The position numbers were made by a program, and so were the translations under genes. A stretch of 64,000 bases of DNA from Cymbidium sinense. Taxonomy: Eukaryota; Streptophyta; Magnoliopsida; Asparagales; Orchidaceae. Within the stretch, counting starts at the first letter, position 1; each line of letters opens with the position of its first letter. This document shows positions 12,864 through 28,195 of the stretch, one piece after another. The notes beneath the pieces are model-generated. The model worked only from the letters and a program-made list of their open reading frames with translations, made no database searches and was not told where the DNA came from. The stretch is from positions 85,204,114-85,268,113 of the forward strand of contig CM038228.1 in assembly GCA_021442155.1 (NCBI GenBank), written 5' to 3'.

Positions 12864-12887
12864 CAGAGAGAGAGAGAGAGAGAGAGG
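12864..12887. repeat. (GA)n microsatellite in the PSS1 5' region
   Basis: An uninterrupted GA/CT tract upstream of the proposed first exon. Tracts of this kind are frequent in plant leaders and promoters. Confidence 0.85.
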
Positions 12888-13177
12888 GCACAGAGAAGAG
12901 ACAAAGGGCGCTCTGAAGCCACTTCTTTTACTCTAGTGGAGCCAAACGAAAGGGGATAGAAATGAATCTATGTTTATAGTATGGAGGCATCTGTATAAAA
13001 TTCAGTCATGGTTCAATCAATTGATGAAAAAGATAGTATTTTTTTTTTTAAATTTATAAAAGGAGCTCAGTTGGTGAATGATGAGACTCACGGCCATTCC
13101 TTCGAAGCGCTTTAAGTTAAGAAAAGCAAGAACGCTTGGGCCGTTCTACCTTAGATGATACACGAAGGGGTGAATAT

Positions 13178-14641
<1,464 letters not shown>

Positions 14642-15311
14642 TGTCGCGTCAAGACCATAGAGTGAAAGCAGACGCCTTAAACTTTGTTGATTATTCACAC
14701 AATGATTTTAAAAAATGAGAGAGTTTTAACGTGGAAAACTCGAAAGAGGAAAACCACTGGCTACCAACAAAAATGTTCCACTATATATGCCTCAAGCTGA
14801 ATCTTCCTAAAGGGATTATAAAGATGGTATACAAGAAAGGAACAATATTACAGAATAACGGGTATGTAATAGAATGGTGGCAGATACAGGAACTTCGTAG
14901 GCTTGAGAAATAACAATTCTCGCGAGAAAGGAACAACTTGAATGAACGATTAGGTGATTGATGGCGAGGTCGGTGAGTAGTGGTCGACGATGGTCGACGA
15001 ATCGTCGGTGCGATCTTGTTCTGGATCTTCGAGAACTTCCTCCTTGCTCAGCCTCCTTCCTTCTCACTCCAAAGTTCTTTTCATGGAGTATAGAGGGGCT
15101 ATTTATAGATTTGGAAGAGTGGCCTTAAATACATGGAAAATCAAACCACTCCCCATCTGACGGCCCAGGCGATCCCTCGACGGTGTATTTTGATGATCCG
15201 GGTGCCTTAAGATGTCTAATTGGGTGATCTTGGATTCGTTGGATTCGTTGACGAGCCGCCGACCGACTATACATATGTCTATTTTGTGACCATTTGGCGG
15301 ATCGGGATCCA
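14642..15311 (-). repeat. 3' LTR of the Gypsy element
   Basis: Direct repeat of 20318-21022. Shared landmarks on the plus strand are agagtgaaag, tttaacgtggaaaac, atggtatacaagaaaggaac and catttggcggatcgggatcc. It ends ...CA at 15311. Confidence 0.8.
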
Positions 15312-15442
15312 TTTAATGCGAAGATACCGATAATATTTTCAAGATTCTTAGTATTCCAAGTTCGAGGTAAGTTTTTCCTTCCGGGTCCTCGAGCTTGAAC
15401 GCTTCGCAATGCGACCATATACCTGGACCCAGAGGTGAGAGT

Positions 15443-16440
15443 TTATCGTTGAGGGCCTTTGCTGAGACTGCAGACCAAGTCACCCCGTGATATGGACGAG
15501 GTTTTACTCTTCTGAAGTGGCGAGCTGGTGATGGGAAGCAACCGTAGGCCATATCCCGAAGTTTGAGGGGGATCTAGCCGGAAGTTTTTCCTCATTATTA
15601 TCATGATCAAAAATTGGACTCTTGGACTTGGAACCCCGATATCCACCCAGATGATAGCTGCACTAAAACACACAAGTTGTCTCGGCTGCGCGTGACGGTG
15701 CGATAGCCCAAAGAACATTGGGAAGCTCATCAACCCATTGCCCCCAACCTTCTCAAGACGGTTTTTAGTCCTTTGAGTATGGTCCTTGGTAACTGGTTTG
15801 CCCATTGGTTTGAGGATGTGCTACCAGATGCGAAAATGTGAAGAAGATCTTTGCAAAAGGACGAAAAGACCTTTCCAAGAAATTGAGTTCCGTCGGATGA
15901 TCTTTACAGAAGAATCGACACACACTATATTTTTCCAAACAAATTGTTTAGCCTTGCCGTGATTTTGGCGAGTGGTTCGCTTCCACCCATTTAGTGAAGT
16001 AGTCGCTAGAATGATGAACTTTCTTTGTCCCGATGCTATCGGAAGAGGTCCCATTATATCAATTCCCCATCGAGCAAAAGGCCACCTGCTTTGAAGAGAT
16101 GAAAGTTCTCAGCGTGCATGTGAGGAAGGTTTGAATGCAACTAGCACATTTTTGGTGAACCTGTGGCATCTTGTTTCACCAGGCCAATAGAATCCTTGCC
16201 TTATAATTTTAAGGGCTAGCTCCTTCCTCCCAGGTGTTCTCCACATATTCTCGAGTGAACCTCTCTAGTGTCCGATGGTGGAAGACACTGAGGTATGGCC
16301 CAGAGAAAGCTCGTTTATATAGTTCACCTCCAATAATAACAAAGTTTGCAGCTTGTCTTCGGAGGCAGTGGCGCCGTGAAGGTCTTCTGGGAGGCTTCTG
16401 CAGAAAGACATGATGGGGTCCATCCATGAGGGTTCCTTCA
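15443..16440 (-). pseudogene. Integrase region of the Gypsy element (broken)
   Basis: Minus-strand pieces around 15821-16054 contain a DIMGPLP-like start followed by GQRKFIILATTS, VWKNIVC and other residues usual in the Gypsy integrase core. Pieces around 16209-16440 resemble the preceding zinc-binding region (LYKRAFSGPYL). Several frame changes and stops break the reading, so no functional integrase can be made. Confidence 0.8.
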
Positions 16441-16629
16441 CCTCATCAATCGCTTGTATTACCCATGGTCCGAATCCGGGAAAATATATTTCTTCAATAT
16501 ATCTCATTGTGGACGTATACTTAAGCTTCAAGCGATGCGTCTTCAGTATTTTCTCCCTTGGTATGTGAGTGATTTGATCGCCTTAAGATGGGCAGGAGAC
16601 TTCACCAAGTCGGCGTGTGCCCGAGGGTT

Positions 16630-16990
16630 ATGGGTATAGTCACCCTCGACTTGAGAAGCGACAAGGCGAGTCGGTATGGATTGTTAAGTCTTAGCAGCGA
16701 TCGATGAGTCTCAACCTGCGATGAGGGCCTCGTATTGACCATATTGTTAGTCATGAGAAAATTTTAAGCGAAGTCCATACTCTATTTTGGGGAAATAAGT
16801 AAAACTCCGACTCAGGCGTATTTATTTCAGCTCCATCAACATAGAGAGTCCATTGAGGAAATAAGGGCGTGTGATAGACATATCATTTGGAGTTGGGGCG
16901 ATTACATTCTATGAAATCTGCGGTATTTGAGACTTTATGTCGAGGTAGAAAATTAATGTCAAATTCTCCCAATTCCACTTGACCACTTAA
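16630..16990 (-). pseudogene. Second RNase H-like region of the Gypsy element (broken)
   Basis: Near 16800-16860 the minus strand reads PQWTLYVDGA, matching the start of the extra RNase H domain found in Tat-lineage Gypsy elements. The rest is scattered over frames. Confidence 0.6.
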
Positions 16991-17079
16991 TTAATCTTCC
17001 GGATGCTTAGGTTTACGTAGGATAGCTTTAATGGTAGATTAGTAAACTTGATAGTATGAGCTTGAAAGTATGGGGGCCA

Positions 17080-18010
17080 ATTTTATTTGAAAAAACTAGC
17101 TAATGCCACCACATGCAGTGGATAACGACTTTCTATATCGAAAGTATTTTCGTAGTAAATTGGTTGGTTGTATCCCATTTACTTCGTACCAAGGCGAGCT
17201 TATTAGTGGGAGAAGGAAGATATAAGTATAATATTTCTCCTTGAATAGGCTTAGGTGAGGGAGATGCTAAGTACTCTCTTAGTTGTTCAAAGCATTGACA
17301 TTCGGTCCATTGAAAATTATTATTTTTGCTCCTTTTAATATTACGAAGAATGGCAAGTATTTGTCCCGAGCGAGCTAAGAAGCGAGATAGGGCGATCCGC
17401 CCATTTAGGCGTTGAACTTCCTTGATATTCTTTGGAGGGTCATATCTCGAGGCCTTAATTTTCTCGGGGTTGGCTTCTACTCATGATGGGTTACCATAGA
17501 AATTTTCCGATGTAACCCAAAGGCACATTTGGTGGGGTTGATATGTTATAGCGAAGAAGATTGAAGCACGTTCTAAGTCGGAGATATGTTGTGATTCTTC
17601 CGGGCTTTTCACCAACATGTATCGCGTATACTTCCATCGTCTTTGATAGGCCTTTGAAAACCATATTCATAAGGCGTTGATAGGTAGCACCGCATTTTAA
17701 CGAATGGCATAACTTGGTAGCGGTATAAACCTTTATATGTTTGAAATCGTGGCTTCTTCATCCATAGGGTCCATTCTTATTTGGTTATAACCGGAGTAAG
17801 CGTCAGGAAACTGAGCATTTGATGGCCAGACGTAGCGTCGACCAATTGGTCAATTCGGGGAAGGGGGAAGCTATCTTTTGGACAAGCCTTGTTAAGGTTA
17901 GTGTAGTCAATACACATCCTCCATGTTCCATTTGTTTTCTTAACCATGACAACATTTGCTAGCCATATAGGGTAATATACTTCATTATGAATCCTTCAAA
18001 GAACTTGTTA
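17080..18010 (-). pseudogene. Reverse transcriptase and first RNase H of the Gypsy element (broken)
   Basis: The minus strand near 17940-17870 reads NVVMVKKTNGTWRMC, then a CIDYTNLNKACPKDS-like stretch and a PLPRIDQLVDAT stretch, the N-terminal palm of Gypsy reverse transcriptase. The active-site loop, near 17610, survives only as a degraded version followed by MLVKS. Frameshifts and internal deletions interrupt it. Confidence 0.8.
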
Positions 18011-19299
18011 ACTTCATGCTCTATAGCACGGAAGCGTCGGTGCAAAACTCGCTTCTTACGGATGATCGGTTTGGATGTTGGATTAATCTTGAGGAGTGCA
18101 TGATCTGCGGGTCAACCACGGCATATCGGTCGGACTGCGAAGATGTCTTGATTTCTGGAAATCTACGTAGTTTTCTCTTTGTTCCTTTGAAAGCAGGGAT
18201 CCTACTTGCTTTTCGTGAGTGGTTGGTCATCAGATAATGTAATGGAGAGTAAGTCTTCTGGTGATACTTTGTGGGGTGCTCCTTCATCCGAAAATTAAAA
18301 TCTTCAATGCTAAAGGTCCGCGGAAGGCGTGGGAGCTTGTCGAGGTAACATGATTAACTGTTGATTTCCTCTACTCCAACTCCAACGGGGTTGGAAATTT
18401 CATCTTAAGATGAGATATTGAAGTGATTGCACCAAAGATTGGTGGAGGGGCCTTCCAAATATAGCGTTATAGGTCGACTTGACCACCATAAATTGGATTG
18501 AATGAGTCATTTGGGAATTCTCAGAACAACGGAAGAGTGATCGTCCTACTCCTTTGGCGGTTGTCAAACCCGTACAATGGTCTACGGGGTTGGAGCTTTT
18601 CCTACGAGGCCCATGCTGAAGCGTGGAGTAAAATAGGACATCGGCGAACTCCACTATCAACTAAAATCCTTTTAACATTATAGCATGGGTCACCGTCCCA
18701 TGACGATGACAAGTGGATCTTGATGAGGAACATGTACTCCTTCTAAGTGCGTCGGTAAAAGTGATGGAGCGATGATGCGAGACTTAATTACGGCTCTTGA
18801 GATAGCGAGAACTTGATTAGATAGTATTGGTCCTCACTGTTGTTTGATCTCTCCAATTTGTTTGATGATTGTTTTGTTGTTTACGTGATGATTGTCCTTG
18901 TTGCCCCCCAGTTGAAGGCATGTTTGTTTGTGTCGATTGGTTCTTCACAAATCGGCGTAGATATCACTGAATGAGCCTCTCAATTTCTTCTTTGAGTTGT
19001 TTGCATGCCTTAGTATGTCGCGACTTGATGGAAGTGACAATATTGCTCCTGATTTCCTGAATTTAGTTTCAGTGGATGCGGCCACTTGATATTTTCTTCA
19101 TCTCGAATGGCCATTAGGAGGTTAACACGAGATGTGTTCGGTGTGTGTAATTCTTTTCAAGTCGTGGTTCACCGTTGATATGGGTGTGGAGGGAGATTAC
19201 GCACTTGTTGCTTCTTTTGATAGGAGTGTTGATGTGTTTCAGAGCACTCTTACGTTTTCACGTGGATTGCTCAAATTGTTTGCGATGGGCGTAATAGCT

Positions 19300-19742
19300 T
19301 CATCGGAGATTTGTGCTTCCGATGAACAAGTCGATATGAACGGACCGTGTCTGCATTAGTGATGAGTAAAAGGCCACGGGCCGAGCCCTCAAGAAAACTC
19401 CTCTTAATAATTGGGGTACACTCCACAGGATTTGGCGAGCTTCTAAGGAAAACCTTTGGAAGTATTCCTTAAGTGATTCACCTTCATTTTGAATCTTGGA
19501 GAGATGGGAGGAGTCTTTGATGATCCCGGTTTGCAATGAAGCTGTTCCGAAGATTTTGGCGAGTTCATCAAAGGTATGGATAGATCCCTTGGAAGAGAGT
19601 AGAACCAAGTGCGGGCTTGTCCCTTGAGAGTAATAGGAAAGACCTGACAAAGCAGCATGTCAGGAGCTTCGCTGGATATGCATGATGGTCCTGTAATGGT
19701 CGATGTGTTCGTAAGAATTGATAACTCCATCATAAGGGTCAA
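19300..19742 (-). pseudogene. gag remnant of the Gypsy element
   Basis: Two overlapping minus-strand frames carry the retrotransposon gag signature: LKGQARTWFYSLP in one frame and FDELAKIFGTASLQ with ESLKEYFQRFSLEA in the next. A single frameshift near 19600 separates them. It would have formed the nucleocapsid precursor. No zinc knuckle was identified. Confidence 0.75.
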
Positions 19743-20317
19743 TGTTTGGAAGCTTAAACCCTACGGGGATGGGATGTCGAAGAATACGAGGGGAAGACTC
19801 GATAGCTGCGGTGAGAGAAGATATGATTCCGTCTTTGTGATGGAGTTCTTCTCATTGTATGATGCATGTATAACATGGCAGTAGGTCAACAGGGAGAATG
19901 CGAGCTGCAATGTCGGGATTGGCGGTGGTTGGTACCGTGATGGATGGTGGCGGTGTCGAAGTTCGACATCACGGTTTGGAGGTGGTGGAACTTGACGTCT
20001 AAGAAGCGACATATTGTCCTCTCCACATAATGTCGATCTTGAACGGTGCATTTCGTGATGGAGGTTGTTGTGTTCCTCGTAAAAGTCGGATCATCTCATT
20101 TTGAGACTCTTCCATTCGGCATCGTTCTTCTAAAGAGATTCTGTCGTGCCATGTGAGGTCATTAGAGGAAGTGGGGAAGCTTGGCGTCCACGATTCAAGA
20201 TTGGTTTTGAGTGGCGGGAGTTAGAGCGAGAGCTCGGTGTTAAGTGCCTTTGTTGGTCATCTTGTAGGTGTTAGCAAAAGTATGATTGAGGAGTCTCTTC
20301 CCACAGACGGTAAGCAT

Positions 20318-21022
20318 TGCGTCTTGGGAAGACCGATTCTTAGAGTGAAAGTATGCTTAGCTTTGTTGATTAGTCCAGCACACACACAGGTATTTAAAAA
20401 ATGAGCGAGAGAACTCCAGTTTTAACGTGGAAAACCTCGAAAGAGGAAAAAAAACCACGGGGCGCGACAAAAATGTTCCTATGTATATGCCTCGAAATGA
20501 ATCTTCCGATAAAGGGATTACAAGATGGTATACAAGAAAGGAACAACGTATGTAACGGAGGTTGTAATAGTTCTTGGTGGCGGTGATGGTGCTAGTAGGA
20601 ACTTGGTGGAAAGAGAACAATTTGGCGAAAATAGGAGCATCACAAGGAGCGATTAGGTGATTGGCGATGGGGTCGGTGGAGTAGTGGCGCGGTGATGGTT
20701 GGCAGGTCAGGCGGTGGTGCGATCTTCTCGGGGATCTTGAGCTTGAGCCTCTCTTGCTTGAGCTCTCCTTCTTCACTTGGTCTCCAAAGTTCTTTTCATA
20801 TGGAGTATGGGCTATAGATTTGGAAGAGTGGCGGTCTTGTAAATACATGGAAAATCAAACCACTCCTCCCCATGGACGGCAGATCCCCTCAGACGGTATT
20901 TTGATGATCCGTGCCTTAATGATGTAGAATTGGGTGATCTTGGATTCGTTGGATTAGGTCTTGGCGAGCGCTCGATCCATACATATGTCTATTTTTGTGA
21001 CCATTTGGCGGATCGGGATCCA
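20318..21022 (-). repeat. 5' LTR of the Gypsy element
   Basis: Direct repeat of 14642-15311. Just inside it on the minus strand, near 20290-20310, is accgtctgtgggaag, which resembles the primer-binding segment of Tat-like elements. Confidence 0.8.
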
Positions 21023-24000
21023 TGTTCATAAACGATGCGAGTCGATTGACCGGATCTATGCTTGATGTTGTTATGTTGTCTCATAGACGATGTTTATTGT
21101 AAGTTTGCTAAAATCGGATTAGATCGAAGTATTTACGAAAATCTTGAGATTGTCTTTAAATTTAATTTTAGAGGATGTATCAAATATAATTTCTAATTAT
21201 CTTAATCTAAATTAAATTTTTGATTTATTATTGATAGAAAAAAAAATATAACAAATCAATTTGAAAAAAGGCATTAAACTAAGTCCTTGTTTTTTTATCA
21301 TATATTAATCAATATTTTAAAAAATAATTAATAATATAATAAATATGTATTAACACTTTTAAAAATTCTAAACATTAGCAAAATAATGCATATGGAAAAC
21401 TACTAATTAGGTCATATTTTGCTAATGTGTTGATCATTATTTAATTATCTATAAACTTAAATAATCTCTTAATCAAAATTAGGATCAAATTAATCTTTTC
21501 TATCAAAAAGATTATATCAAAAATTTATACCCAAATTTTTTTTCGTATGAGATTAAGGGTTGATCGATTGTAGTGATATGAAAATTGTAATAATAAAGCT
21601 GCTACAGATGAAATTATTATCTAAAAAGTTGTTATTGATATTAGAAGTTTTTTAAATTTAAAAATCATATCTTTTCTTGCAGCTCTACCATATTAAAGAA
21701 AATACAACTTTCTCGTTATAGATTCTTGAAAATACAGTCAAATTATAGTTTCACAAACGCCACCTGTAGTGCGATTCAGACCACATCATTGGTGGACGCA
21801 TGTGCCAAATGCAACCAAAGACATGAATTATGATTTGAATTAATTAAATCTCATTACAATGTTGTTGGCATCATTAAAAATATTATAAATAAGAGTGTAT
21901 TTTGATGAAAACCATCTTTCATTATGATGAAAAGTAACTTCACTATTTCACAAACTTTTACTTATCCAACTTCCAAAATATTACTAGTAGCCATATGTCT
22001 CTACCACAATTTAAATTTTGTATGCCAGACTTAATAATATAAAATATGATATTTTAAGCACACCACATATTCTCAAATATTTATACCATGAGGTGATGAC
22101 ACCTTATGTCCATCAACCTCATATAGGCACACTGTTGAAACCTGCATTTAATGCAGCTAAGTACTTTACATGCAAGTATGCCACAGCTCATGAATCTTAT
22201 ATTATTAACCCACCGTCTCTTAGTTGGTGGTGAACCAGTGTTGATTCTCTCCAGCATGCATGATCATTCGTGGGTGATGAATGTGATGAAGGATTAGTGA
22301 TTATGACGTCATCCAGATGGTGTGTGTTGGATACCATTCAAAAAAAAATCTTATATTATTATAAAATAAAATTAATATAAATTAAAATAAAATATTATTA
22401 TTTTATTTATTTTATTTTGAATTATGAGTGTTAAATTATAAGTTTGATATAGATAAAATATAAATTTAAAATAATAATTATTATTTTTATAATTTTATCA
22501 GCTAAATTAGTTTACATTTATAAACATCAATATACAAAATTAATTTAGATACTATCAAATAAATTTTTTTGCTGTCTCATTCACATTTTAAAAAAAATTC
22601 TTAATATATATTGTCCAACACAATAAAAAATTTAGCATTACTCATTATTATTTATTATAATTTAATAAAATATTGAATTAATATAATATTCTATAATAAA
22701 AAAGCTAAATTTTATGTTCTTCCAAGGTTGAAAAATTAATATTTATTTATTCATTGATTTAAGATATGCAAAATGATTGCTAATGTTTTGTATAGTGAAG
22801 GAAGAAAAGAAGGGATATGTGTTCAAATTTATACTGAAGGAAAAAAAAGGCTACTTCACCTATGAATTCTAAGTAACTTCTATGGGTTGCCTTTAATTAA
22901 ATATTTTGAGTTTGTGAAAAGTATATTTAAAGGCACCCCCTTTTTGTTTGGCGAGTTTTTAGTTATGGATCTAAATTGAATTACTTTAAGAGGCGAAGTT
23001 TGAAGGTATATTTATGTAATCAGTCATATTTAACATAATAGATTTGTCATATCCATATTAAGATTGTCTTAAAAGTGTCAATTTAGGTATTAACATCGAA
23101 GTTTAGATCCACTTTGTAAGGAAGGGAAACTTAGATTATGTATTTGAATAGAGTTTAAGTGTTATAAGATAATCATCAATGCTTTTAACTATATCGAGCA
23201 TCTTAGTCAAGCTAGTTCATAAAAAAACCTCGAGATTAGCATATATATGGTAGAAGGTATTTTAACTAAAAGAGGTGCTTAAGATTAAAAACCATGAGTT
23301 AGCTTGGGCTTCAAGTTGGAGTGTGATTGACTTGAATGAAAGTCCTTAGCACTTAGCTAGGTTTTAGATAATTTTATGAGCTTAATCGATTTATGCATGT
23401 CAATCAACTCAATTTGAAAAAATTTAGAATTTTAAAATTTTAAATAGTTTTACCCCAATTTAATAACTTATATCTCAATTTAATAAAGTCAATTGAAGAG
23501 TTTTGAGATTGAAATTTTAGATGACTAAACTTTGATAAAGATATTCCTTTAGAATTTAGAAATATAAGTTTTATTTAAATTAAGAATTTATTCTTGTGAT
23601 GTGTTTCAATGCGAATTTTAATTTGATATTTATGCGCAAATTATGATTTGTTTATTTAGAGTTAATATAGATGGAATAAGAGACTTGGAGCACAAATTTA
23701 ATTATTTTAGGTCAAATTGACTTAATTTAAACTTATACTCTTAGTTTAAATTGAGGTGTAAAATTATAAAGCACGACATAAAATAAAGCAACTTGAGATC
23801 AAGGACAATTTATATTTGGAATTGAGCTGATTTGATGCTAATAATGAAATGATAAATTCGATAGCTTAATTTCTACATACTTTAAAAGATGCATAGGAGA
23901 CAATATGCAAGTGTTCATTTCCAAATCTTCTTTTGCTCTTATAAAGTGATTATTACCCATTCTAAAGGTTTACATGTTAGTTGAACTTGTTTACTTTATT

Positions 24001-24542
24001 TATGTTACAATTAACTTGTTTGTAAAGATTGTTAAGATTTATATACATATGATAACAATTAAGTTATTAGTTTTTATGACAAGAAAAGTATCTTTGTTAC
24101 CTAGTGGGTTATGCTAGGATTAGTTGGTAACTTATCTTGAAAGAGAAACATTGCCACATAATGGCATATACTAAGACTAGCAAGCTTCTTGCTTGGAATA
24201 TAAACATTTAGTTTCTCTATTACCCATAAAGAAGGGAACAATAGGTTTCAATTTTCCTTTAAGAAAGAAATTTTGTGAGAAAATTTTCTACCTAATCATT
24301 AAGTGAGGAAAAAATGATTATGATGGAAAGTATTAGTAAAAATCTTAATATTAGTTTCAATTAGTGGTGGTTATAAGTTACATGGTAATCAAATTACATA
24401 GATATCAATTATAGTATTGTTTGAGTCTATTAATTGAGTTGACAATTACATTAATTGCATTTATTGTGCGGCTTATCTAATTCTAACTTATGAATGACAT
24501 TTGTTTTAGAGAATTTTGAGTAGGGAGGTATTTTAAAAGAAT
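21023..24542. other. AT-rich intergenic DNA, no gene recognised
   Basis: No coding pattern, clear repeat or RNA gene could be supported. An isolated 71-codon frame at 22018-22233 has no recognisable domain. Confidence 0.5.
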
Positions 24543-26010
24543 ATTCTAAAGAGCCACTTGACACCTAATTCTCCTCATTTCATTTAATGGCTGCCTTTAG
24601 CCCACATTAAGGTCTCTATCTCTTTAAATTTTAAGGGGAGTATTCCTCAATAATTACGCAATTTTGTCTATCGTATTTAAATCATTCTAACTTTTCCTCC
24701 ATAATGAGGACCTATCTAGCCATCTTTAATGTTCTCTTTAACTTTCTGGAACTACATCATCCACAACTTTTTGTACTTGCCTCCACTTTAGAAGGATGAT
24801 TGACAAATATGTACTTAATTTTCTCAAATACCTTCTTATTTATATTCTAAAGAGCCACTTGACACCTAATTCTCCTCATTTCATTTAATGGCTGCCTTTA
24901 TACCACATTAAGGTCTCTATCTCTTTATATTTTAAGGGAGGATTCCTCAATATTAATTTTGTCTCATTATTTAGATCATTCTAACTTTTCCTCCATAATG
25001 AGGACTATCTAGCCATCTTCTTTGTTCTCTTAACTTTTGGAACCACATCATCCACAACTTTTTGTACTTGCCTCCACTTTAGGAGGATGATTGATAAATA
25101 TGTACTTAATTTTCTCAAATACCTTCTAATTTATATTCTAAAGAGCCACTTGACACCTAATTCTCCTCATTTCATTTAATGGCTGCCTTTATCCCACATT
25201 AAGGTCTCTATCTCTTTAAATTTTAAGGGAGGATTCTCAATAATTACAATTTTGTGTAAATCATTCTAGCTTTTCCTCCATAATGAGGACCTATCTAGCC
25301 ATCTTTAATATTCTCCTTAACTTTCTGGAACCACATCATCCACAACTTTTTGTACTTGCCTCCACTTTAGGAGGATGATTGACAAATATATACTTAATTT
25401 TCTCAAATACCTTCTTATTTATATTCTAAAGAGCCACTTGACACCTAATTCTCCTCATTTCATTTAATGGCTGCCTTTATCCCACATTAAGGTCTCTATC
25501 TCTTTAAATTTTAAGGGGAGGATTCCTCAATAATTATAATTTTCTATCGTATTTAACTTTTCCTCCATAATGAGGGACCTATCTAATCTTTAATGTTCTC
25601 CTTAACTTTCTGGAACCACATCATCCACAACTTTTTGTACTTGCCTCCACTTTAGGAGGATGACTGTCCAATATGTACTTAATTTTCTCAAATACCTTTC
25701 TTATTTATATTCTAAAGAGCCACTTGACACCTAATTCTCCTCATTTCATTTAATGGTTGCCTTTATCCCACATTAAGGTCTCTATCTCTTTAAATTTTAA
25801 GGGGAGGATTCCTCAATAATTATGCAATTTTATTTATCGTATTTAAATCATTCTAACTTTTCCTCCATAATGAGGACCTATCTAGCCATCTTTAATGTTC
25901 TCCTTAACTTTTTGGAACCACATCATCCACAACCTTTTGTACTTGCCTCCACTTTAGGAGGATGATTGACAAATATGTACTTAATTTTCTCAAATACCTT
26001 CCTATTTATA
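24543..26010. repeat. Tandem array, five units of about 290 bp
   Basis: Units begin with tattctaaagagccacttga at about 24543, 24844, 25135, 25424 and 25709 (spacing 301, 291, 289, 285). Each runs through cctccataatgaggacctat and acatcatccacaactttttg to ctcaaataccttcttattta. Units are highly similar with small indels. No long open frame runs through the units. It resembles neither LTR nor foldback sequence in the window. Confidence 0.9.
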
Positions 26011-27974
26011 TTTAATTCTCCCCAATACCTTCTAATGTTTATCCTTTGTATCATGTCATCTTCATCTCTAAAACAACCATCATCTAATCTATCCTCAGTA
26101 TCCCCTCTGACCTTTCATTATCATCACATCGATTGCCCTAAAATTACACCACATTGATCTTTAGAAAAGAACTATCTAATCAGTCTAAGTGTCCTCCCAA
26201 ACTTTCTAGCACTCCTTAAGTACTTGACCTTTTTGCATGGCCAACATAAAGAATAATAACAACAAACTACTTGCACTTTCTTTGCATTTATGACTTCTTA
26301 TAAATTTAGTGAAGGGAGTTCATCTTTTACTACTATTTACTATTAGTTTAAGTTCTTTCAACTAAATCATGCCTTGTATGTTTTCTCATTTCAATTTTTT
26401 TTTATATAAAAAGTCACTTGTCATACATTTATTTTATTAACTTCTCTAATCATATATTATTCATGATAATTAAAATGTTCTCTTTATCATCACAATTTCT
26501 ACAAGTCAATATGATAAAAAATATATATAATATAATAATCATAAATTTTTTTTTGGGTTGCTTATTTTTTTATTAAACTAATTTGATTGATTGGTGTTAA
26601 TAAAAATACCTTTAAAAAAATTATCACAGCACACATATTTGAATTTTTTTTTTCAACAAATTTATTTAAAATTTTGGAAAGTGAGCGTACACAAAGTAAA
26701 TGCATATGTAGCACCTTTAAGAAGACATCCTTTGAGACAAAGGTCAAAAGACTAGCAGACAATAATTATTATTCAATGACATATGCAATAAATTCTGATT
26801 GATTAGTACTTTGACCCACAAATGATGGCACCTTATACAACAAAACACCCACATAGTGCTAAATGCACTTTCCCAAAAAAAAATTAATAAATAAATAAAG
26901 GACTATTTTTAATTATATATTTTTTCTCAAAATAAGGTTAAATTTTTTTAAAACAAATTATATAAAAATAATAATTGTAGAGTTGCTACATAATAAACTA
27001 TTATATGAAGAAGTTATAATGAGTATATATTTTTTATTATAAAAGTCAAATTGTAATTTTATGATCATTATCGTATATAATTAGATAAGATAATAAGGCA
27101 ATCTTGTAAATTTCTCAATCTTTAAAATATATAGATAATTCAGTTCTCAAATACTAAGAACTAAATATATTGCAAAATAAGGTACAATCATTATGACCTT
27201 TCCTCTTCACATTTGGTCATGGTTTGTAATATTTCATTTTAAATAATAATAATAAATAAATATTAATTTATACTACTATACATGTGTGGCCATTATTAAT
27301 GCTTTATTAAAAATAGAATGAAAAATAATTTTAGTTCTTATCTCAGTATTCTTCTCTTCTAAAGCTAATTTGATTGATCTTAATATTACATGGAATCATA
27401 TTTATATATTTTTATTATTTTTAATTTATTTTTAGGGTCTTCAATCAATTTTTTTAAAAAAAAATGAAAGTTTTTAAAAGATATTTTGTAGTTATTTTTT
27501 AATATCACTATAATAAATTTAAGTTGTCACAACATAATTGCTTTAGGGGGATAGTTGATATATACAAATCATTGAATTTTATAGTATATGAATAGCTGGC
27601 ACCTAAATTTTTATATTTACTTATATAACCTCTAACATCGATATCATATAAAAAAATATTACTATCTTTGGCTTATTAACATTAAAATACATATTTTTAT
27701 GTGTAAATTTCAATGTGATTTAAACATTAAAATACTATAAAAATAAATATAAAAATTTAAGTATTAGAATGTAATGGCATATATGTAAATCCCATCTCCC
27801 CTTTTTTAAATGTAATCAAACATTACATCTTAGTCACATAATTTTTTAAAATTGCATCCAAAAATATGATATTTAATTAGAAATTTAAAAAAAAAAAGGG
27901 ATTCACATTAGTATTGTGACCAAAAAATTTGACTATAAGTTTTAAGAAAATGTCTAAATTTTATCTTAAGTCCT
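26011..27974. other. AT-rich intergenic DNA, no gene recognised
   Basis: Only short chance open frames are present. A foldback-like stretch (27540-27800) ends in atatgtaaatcccatctccc and may be an old family 1 copy. Confidence 0.45.
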
Positions 27975-28195
27975 GAATATTTGATAAATGTACATAAATA
28001 ACATATAATATTTATGTATATAAATATCTAATACCTAAAGCTTGATATTTACAAATATATCATTTTTCCTAGCTATGAAAAGGTGCATTCACTTATAAAA
28101 ATTAATGATTGTACTATTTTTGATATAATCTTAAAGATTTGGATGCTATTTAAATAAATATGAAAATCTAAGTGCTATATATATATATATTAGTA
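27975..28195. repeat. Family 1 foldback element, left part, split by an LTR element
   Basis: The sequence reads like the long form of the foldback family (aaaaggtgcattcact, then gattgtactatttttgata, then a taagtgctata end). Its closing arm, agaattgagtgctatgtatg, is found only after the LTR element, at about 37815-37852. Confidence 0.6.

Larger units (their letters stand above)
14642..21022 (-). mobile_element. Ty3/Gypsy LTR retrotransposon, Tat-like lineage, degenerate
   Basis: The two ends (14642-15311 and 20318-21022) are similar direct repeats, and the 5 kb between encodes broken gag, reverse transcriptase, RNase H and integrase pieces in that order on the minus strand. Integrase after RT-RNase H marks Ty3/Gypsy. 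A second RNase H-like block (WTLYVDGA near 16800-16860) and a CTGTGGGAA-type sequence inside the 5' LTR point to the Tat group. Every coding block is cut by frameshifts and stops and the LTRs differ by many indels, so it is inactive. Termini are read from the TG...CA ends and are approximate. Confidence 0.85.

Noticed and set aside
13061..13150. Possible second tRNA-like SINE (gctcagttggt ... ccttcgaa)
   Set aside because: The A-box-like word fits but the B-box match is poor and no repeat partner is present in the window.
22018..22233. 71-codon plus-strand frame
   Set aside because: It is isolated, has no recognisable domain or splice context, and is surrounded by non-coding AT-rich DNA.
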